Part shown: one piece after another, positions 59,347 through 64,000 of the stretch
Layout of the letters: every line of letters starts with the position of its first letter
How positions within the stretch are numbered: the stretch's first letter is position 1
Source: Acanthochromis polyacanthus
Lineage: Eukaryota > Chordata > Actinopteri > Pomacentridae
Assembly: GCF_021347895.1 (NCBI RefSeq)
Contig: NC_067119.1
Coordinates: 10,552,534 to 10,616,533 of the forward strand
Direction: 5' to 3'
Length of the DNA: 64,000 nucleotides
Notes under the pieces: generated by a model
Seen by the model: the letters and a program-made list of their open reading frames with translations, nothing else
What the model was told of the DNA's origin: nothing
Database searches by the model: none
Position numbers and translations under genes: made by a program

Positions 59347-59936
59347 CTTTTGTTCTTTGTATAGTTAAATGATTGTGATTATGTTATCAAAAGAACTGCT
59401 CTTGCATTCATGGATGTCAGAAGATGCACCATCTGAGATCTAGAGTGGAATGTCTTCACAAAAGTTTGGATTGCTCTGAAAAGTCCACCGAGGATGAAAT
59501 CAAGTTACTCCAGTACCAAGAAGAGGTCAGGTTTTCACTTATTAAGTCGACTGGTTTGGAATTTGCTTAATTTGCACTAAGTTTCCCCCATACATTCATG
59601 GTCTCCTGGGGATGCATCAGAACATGAAAGTGGTTTTGTTTGAACCATGTTTGCTGCTTCCTCAGGAAATTTTGAGCAGAAAACTTTTCATTTTCTGCGT
59701 TCTGGTGAAGTTTTCTGCACCGATTTGTGCCTTCTCTGCATGAATTCATTGTAGAAATGTTTGTATTTATGCAAAAGAAAACTCAAAATTTGTCATAATA
59801 TAGTGGAATATGAGGCTGTCACGCACTCTGTATTGTTTTTAAATATTTATTTTCCTGGAGATCTGATGTTTTTAATTTAATATTTGTGTGTTGTGGTTAG
59901 TCGTTTCTTAAAATCTGTATGTGGCATCTTTGAATT

Positions 59937-59942
59937 AATAAA
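59937..59942 (+). terminator. Candidate prlr polyadenylation signal
   Basis: AATAAA followed by an A tract, 590 nt after the prlr stop codon, in an AT-rich 3' UTR. Confidence 0.5.
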
Positions 59943-61260
59943 AAAAAAAAATTCAGCTAACAGCTTGTAGCACGTCTTTCAGTAAGATTTCTGTTTACTT
60001 TCAACTTTCTGTGCATTCAAGACATAAAACACTTTTCTGTGTTTTGGGATGATTTTTAGAAATCGTGTACATCTTTGATAACAGAATACAGCACATTTTG
60101 GGTGTAACTGATTAAAACATTGATCAGATCTATTACAGAATGTGATCTTCAGCAACACTTGTGAAACAATTTGGTTTTAAGCCTTTACGAATATTGAGGG
60201 CGATTTATCCTCTGCGTCAGTTTGGTGATTTTTGTCTTGTACCATCATGGGGTTGATATTTTTGCTTTTGTGCAACATTTGAAAGGATTGTTGTGAAAGT
60301 TACTACAGATATTCAGGGTCCATGAAACATAAATGGTAATGGTTTGATAACTTTTCCTGCTCGTGCCATCGTCTGTTCAGGGATGGGATTTGTTGACATT
60401 AAGATAAAATCAGAAGCCTCACCAGAATTTTATCCTCAACGAGTTATTGGCAGTTATTGGATTGCTTTAATTACTTTGCAGTTGTCTGTTTTGCCTCAGG
60501 CAAATTCTGGTCTGTCTGGTTCATCCGGGATGAACACAAGAAACTACATGTATTTTCTATTGAATTTAATTTTAGGAGCATTTTAAATATAGTTGTTGCT
60601 ACTCGTGAGACTGTGCTTTTAATTAATCTGATGTAAAAAGACTGAACACAAACATGTCAGTGGTCTATTCAACATGAACAGTTCATTTCTTTAGACTTTT
60701 GCGGTAACTTATTTGACAAATTTATTTCCAGAATGGTTCAGGGGTTGAATTCTTTTTGGAAATACTTTTCTCCAATCATAACATTTTCCTATTTTTTAAA
60801 ATGGGTTTATCTGAAATTCTAAATAAGACTTTAAAATCTATTTATGTAACACAATGCGATGAGTTTGCTAATAAATGAAGCCCCATACTTCTACTTTGAG
60901 ACAGGAAGTCTTTTAGAAAGAAGCATTTCACATGTAAAGGTACTTTTTATCCTTTTCAACAAAGATTTTAAAAAATAGATATATTTTACATCCAATCAAG
61001 GAGCATAGTAATAAGATAATTCAAATGTGTTAACAAATATGACAGTGTAATAAATTTTGTGCAGCTTCTGTTTTCCTACTTTAGAAGTTTATTTTTGCTC
61101 CTTCAGGTTAAAAACAATGCCACTTATGAAGACCTTCAAGATAAGGCCTGCATTGTTTTGTATGAAGTAAAGTTTTAGGTTTTCTTGCAAAGGATGTTTC
61201 CTTTCTCTAGCCAAAATAAACACGTTTGACAAATTTACTTTATTCAGATCAGAATTTGTC
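59943..61260. other. Intergenic DNA downstream of prlr
   Basis: AT-rich sequence without a supported exon or RNA gene. Short open frames such as 60344-60586 have no recognisable protein features. The receptor 3' UTR could extend here if a later poly(A) site is used. Confidence 0.4.
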
Positions 61261-61261
61261 A

Positions 61262-61400
61262 TTACTTTTATTTTGGTGTGCCTCAAGGAAATGTACTTGG
61301 TCCTCTACTCTTGTATATTACTGAGCCACTCCCATGTAAACAGATTTGTCTCCTTTATTTAAATCACAATTTACACTGATGAAAAATGACTCAAAATTCT
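61262..61400 (+). mobile_element. LINE reverse-transcriptase remnant
   Basis: The plus strand at about 61276-61320 encodes GVPQGNVLGPLLLYI, the signature of domain 3-4 of L2/Rex-type reverse transcriptases (usual GVPQGSVLGP). It is followed by stops. It is a very short, isolated fragment. Confidence 0.6.
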
Positions 61401-61599
61401 CCCCATTTTAGGCTCGTACATAACCACTATTAATGCATATAAAAAGAAAATGTCAGTTCATTGTTTTGGAGAATCAATCTGACTTACATATAGCATCTAT
61501 ATTCAAGGATTTATAAAACAATTGAATCAAAAAATAGATCTTTACTACATCTTGACATTTCCTCTATGCCAAATACTTTATCTTCACGTAGGTCTAATG

Positions 61600-62010
61600 T
61601 TTCACAGTTTGGTCTCTCGGTGCCACACATGTCTCTGAAGGAATAAACTGACATTTTGGGGAAAATGCTTATTTGCTGTTCAGGCAGCTTGGTTGCTCAT
61701 CTTAGTTTAGCACACAGACTGGAAATAAAACTGTCTCAAATCAAAAGGTAAACAAATCAGTCAATCAGCACCTCTAAAGCTCACACAATAACATTTATAG
61801 CTCAATTGTGAATAGCGAGCATGCAAAAATGACTGTTAGCTGTTTTAGAGTGCATTTTTGTGACAGGCCATTTCTTGTGCCATGCAACCAGCAGGTTAAC
61901 CAACCAAATAAAATGCATCAATTAATGATCTTCAGAGACACACCTAGGCTAACTATTTCCACTGTTTCCAGTCTTTGTGCTAAGCTAAGCTAGCCAACTG
62001 TTGGGTACCA
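61600..62010 (+). repeat. Degenerate fish interspersed repeat
   Basis: Blocks TTTAGCACACAGACTGGAAA, CAGCACCTCTAAAGCTCAC, GACAGGCCATTTCTTG and TTTGTGCTAAGCTAAGCTAG occur in the order of a common teleost non-autonomous repeat. It is non-coding; the family is unnamed. Confidence 0.5.
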
Positions 62011-63850
62011 TCTTCTCATGCAACTCCCGCACAATGTAACCATAAAATATTTCCCAAAATGTCAAGCTGTTGCTGTTTAAACATTCATATAAAACTTAAG
62101 ACTGTGTACAGACCATTTTCCAAAACATACAAGTTAAAATTAATGATGTATCCTTACAATTAAATACCCCAGTAAACAATGGTAAAGTTACATGTAGTTT
62201 TCCTGCTGCAACATGTCATCCATGAAAACTACCTATTTTTGTATTATTCCATTTCTCTTTTCTACCTTCTTCCTATAAAACTCGACATAGGTAAGATATA
62301 AATCAACCTGATATTGTTTTATCAGTTCAATATCAACTATATTAATTCAATATTTATAGGATTTTGAAGGAGGCACTTTGCTTGAGCCTAATTTCCAAAC
62401 CAACCTCAAATAACAGTCTACACTTAACATTCTGAAGAGTTTTTGAAACGACATTAGACATCACATTTACTTTAAATAAACTTAAATGTTCGTATTAGCA
62501 GTTTGTTTGTCCAAATTATATTAAATGTCATAACCACAAGTCTTCTCTTGCTTACAGATTTTACATTTGATAATTTATTTGTTTTTTAACATGCGATTGT
62601 CACTGAGCACTTCAGACGTCTGTAATGTTTATTTTGCAATTATCGTGCTCTATGCTTTTTTCTCCTTTTGTGGAACAACAAAAAACTGTTAACAGTGTGT
62701 GATATGTAACATTATTTTCCTGTTCAAATATAACACAAGGCAATCATCGTATGTGGTACTGTTGTAAACTCCAGACATAAATCACACGTTCCATTATGTA
62801 GTGCGGTCACACGTTTCTGAATTAAATACAAGGATTTCATTTCCTATGCACAGAAATGTGAGTGTTTATTTCTTTAGCTCTAAACTAAAGCTCTGTGTGG
62901 TGTTCTACAAGTTTTCGAAAAAGTATGGTCAAAAGCGTTTTATGCTTGTGAAACTATGGCATGTGGTAGTATATCACCCTGCTTGTAGTTGTAGGACAAA
63001 AATTTGGATTTCTGAATATCACTTGTGCACAAATTATTTTCAGGTAATTCTAAGATAACATGAGAAAAGGAAATTGGCTTTTCAGTACATCTTAGTACAG
63101 AATGAAAGCGGCAAACTGAGTGTGAAATACTTAGGAACTTGTAGTGTGTTGAGCTGGAAAAGTGACAAAAAAAAATCAGATTTTTGACTGTGATGTGTGT
63201 GCACAATACAGTCACAAGAACGGTACTATTTCCTGTTAGAATAAAACGTATTAATATACCAATTACTTATTTATAAAGCAACAAAACACTATGCTATATC
63301 AATAAATACACAGCATATACTGTGCCAACAGGATTTGATTTGGAGGCGAACAGGTTTTAAATAGGACGTTTGGCCCCACTTTTACAGGGAAAACAGTGGC
63401 AACTAATTTTTTCTATAACAACAAATCTTTCGTACACATTCTCAACCTTGAGTTTGAAATGCTTTTTTTTCCATGTGCTTACAGAGGGTGATACACAACT
63501 ATTACTTTAGAAGTTCTAAACTTGATCCAATATGAGCTTGTTTTTACACATCATCCACCTTATTTAGCAAAATTACCAGAAAAATATTATTAACTGAAAC
63601 TAAATCACAGAAAAGTAAAATGCAACATAATGGCTCCAAAACACAGTGTCAAATCCTCACTGATTATTCCTTAGTGCTGAATGACTGGCTGATATTCTCT
63701 GCACATTTACTGCAACGATGCCTATACGTCTTAGAGGCAGGATCACAGACAACATTGGTAAAAATTCATATTGTGGGATCATTTCAAGTGACTGATTGAG
63801 TCCTTAAGAAAATCATATATCATTGAAAATATTAGCAACATGGTTAATTA
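62011..63850. other. AT-rich intergenic DNA
   Basis: I see no supported gene, RNA or clear repeat. Its composition would also fit a long 3' UTR of a minus-strand gene beyond the right edge (see the short candidate at 63856-63991). Confidence 0.35.
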
Positions 63851-64000
63851 TCTAACAAGTCCTGGGTGGTGGTGGCTCCCAGTCTGAGAACCACTAGCAG
63901 CACAGCAACCGCACGTGGCTCCATCTCCTGCACGTGGGGTTAAGTCCATTCCAGCTTCTTCTGAGCTGGCTATCAGCACAAATGGGTTCATTTTTTAGGC

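Overview
The window looks like nuclear DNA of a teleost fish, probably a spiny-rayed (percomorph) species. The genes have vertebrate exon-intron structure with GT-AG introns and encode vertebrate-only proteins. The non-coding DNA is AT-rich and full of fish-type repeats: Tc1-like elements, tRNA-derived SINEs and LINE tails. I cannot name the species.

Four protein-coding genes can be reconstructed in full from splice sites and reading phase. mrps30 (mitochondrial ribosomal protein, + strand, 400-5232, 5 exons, 431 aa) lies tail to tail with emb (embigin, - strand, 12726-6743, 9 exons, 310 aa). A paracaspase of the MALT1 family (- strand, 45908-31127, 17 exons, 824 aa) lies head to head with a prolactin receptor (+ strand, coding 50236-59346 in 8 exons, 525 aa, with a probable untranslated first exon near 47.1 kb). 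MRPS30, EMB and PRLR all map around the centromere of human chromosome 5, while human MALT1 is on chromosome 18. The paracaspase here may therefore be either malt1 or a non-mammalian paralogue.

The most unusual object lies between emb and malt1: a 13.4-kb structure at 12802-26202. It has near-identical inverted arms of 1.32 and 1.17 kb and a perfect 8-bp duplication (ACTCACAC) immediately outside both ends, the signature of one transposition event. Between the arms is a 10.4-kb array of about 65 tRNA-like units. Each is oriented on the minus strand with recognisable Pol III A and B boxes, and they are separated by a short minisatellite. The arms are themselves about 151-bp tandem repeats built round a TCACATGAC motif. 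No transposase is visible, so it looks like a non-autonomous, foldback-like element. It inserted 67 bp upstream of the emb start codon, separating that exon from its original upstream promoter.

Other mobile DNA includes a dead IR/DR-type Tc1 element in prlr intron 1, a LINE fragment with a SINE inside it just upstream of a prlr exon, a SINE with a 12-bp target duplication, Tc1-related MITEs in introns of mrps30, emb and malt1, a LINE 3' fragment in malt1, and several degenerate interspersed repeats. Long stretches at 26.2-31.1 kb and 59.9-64 kb hold no gene that I can support, apart from one weak candidate at the right edge.
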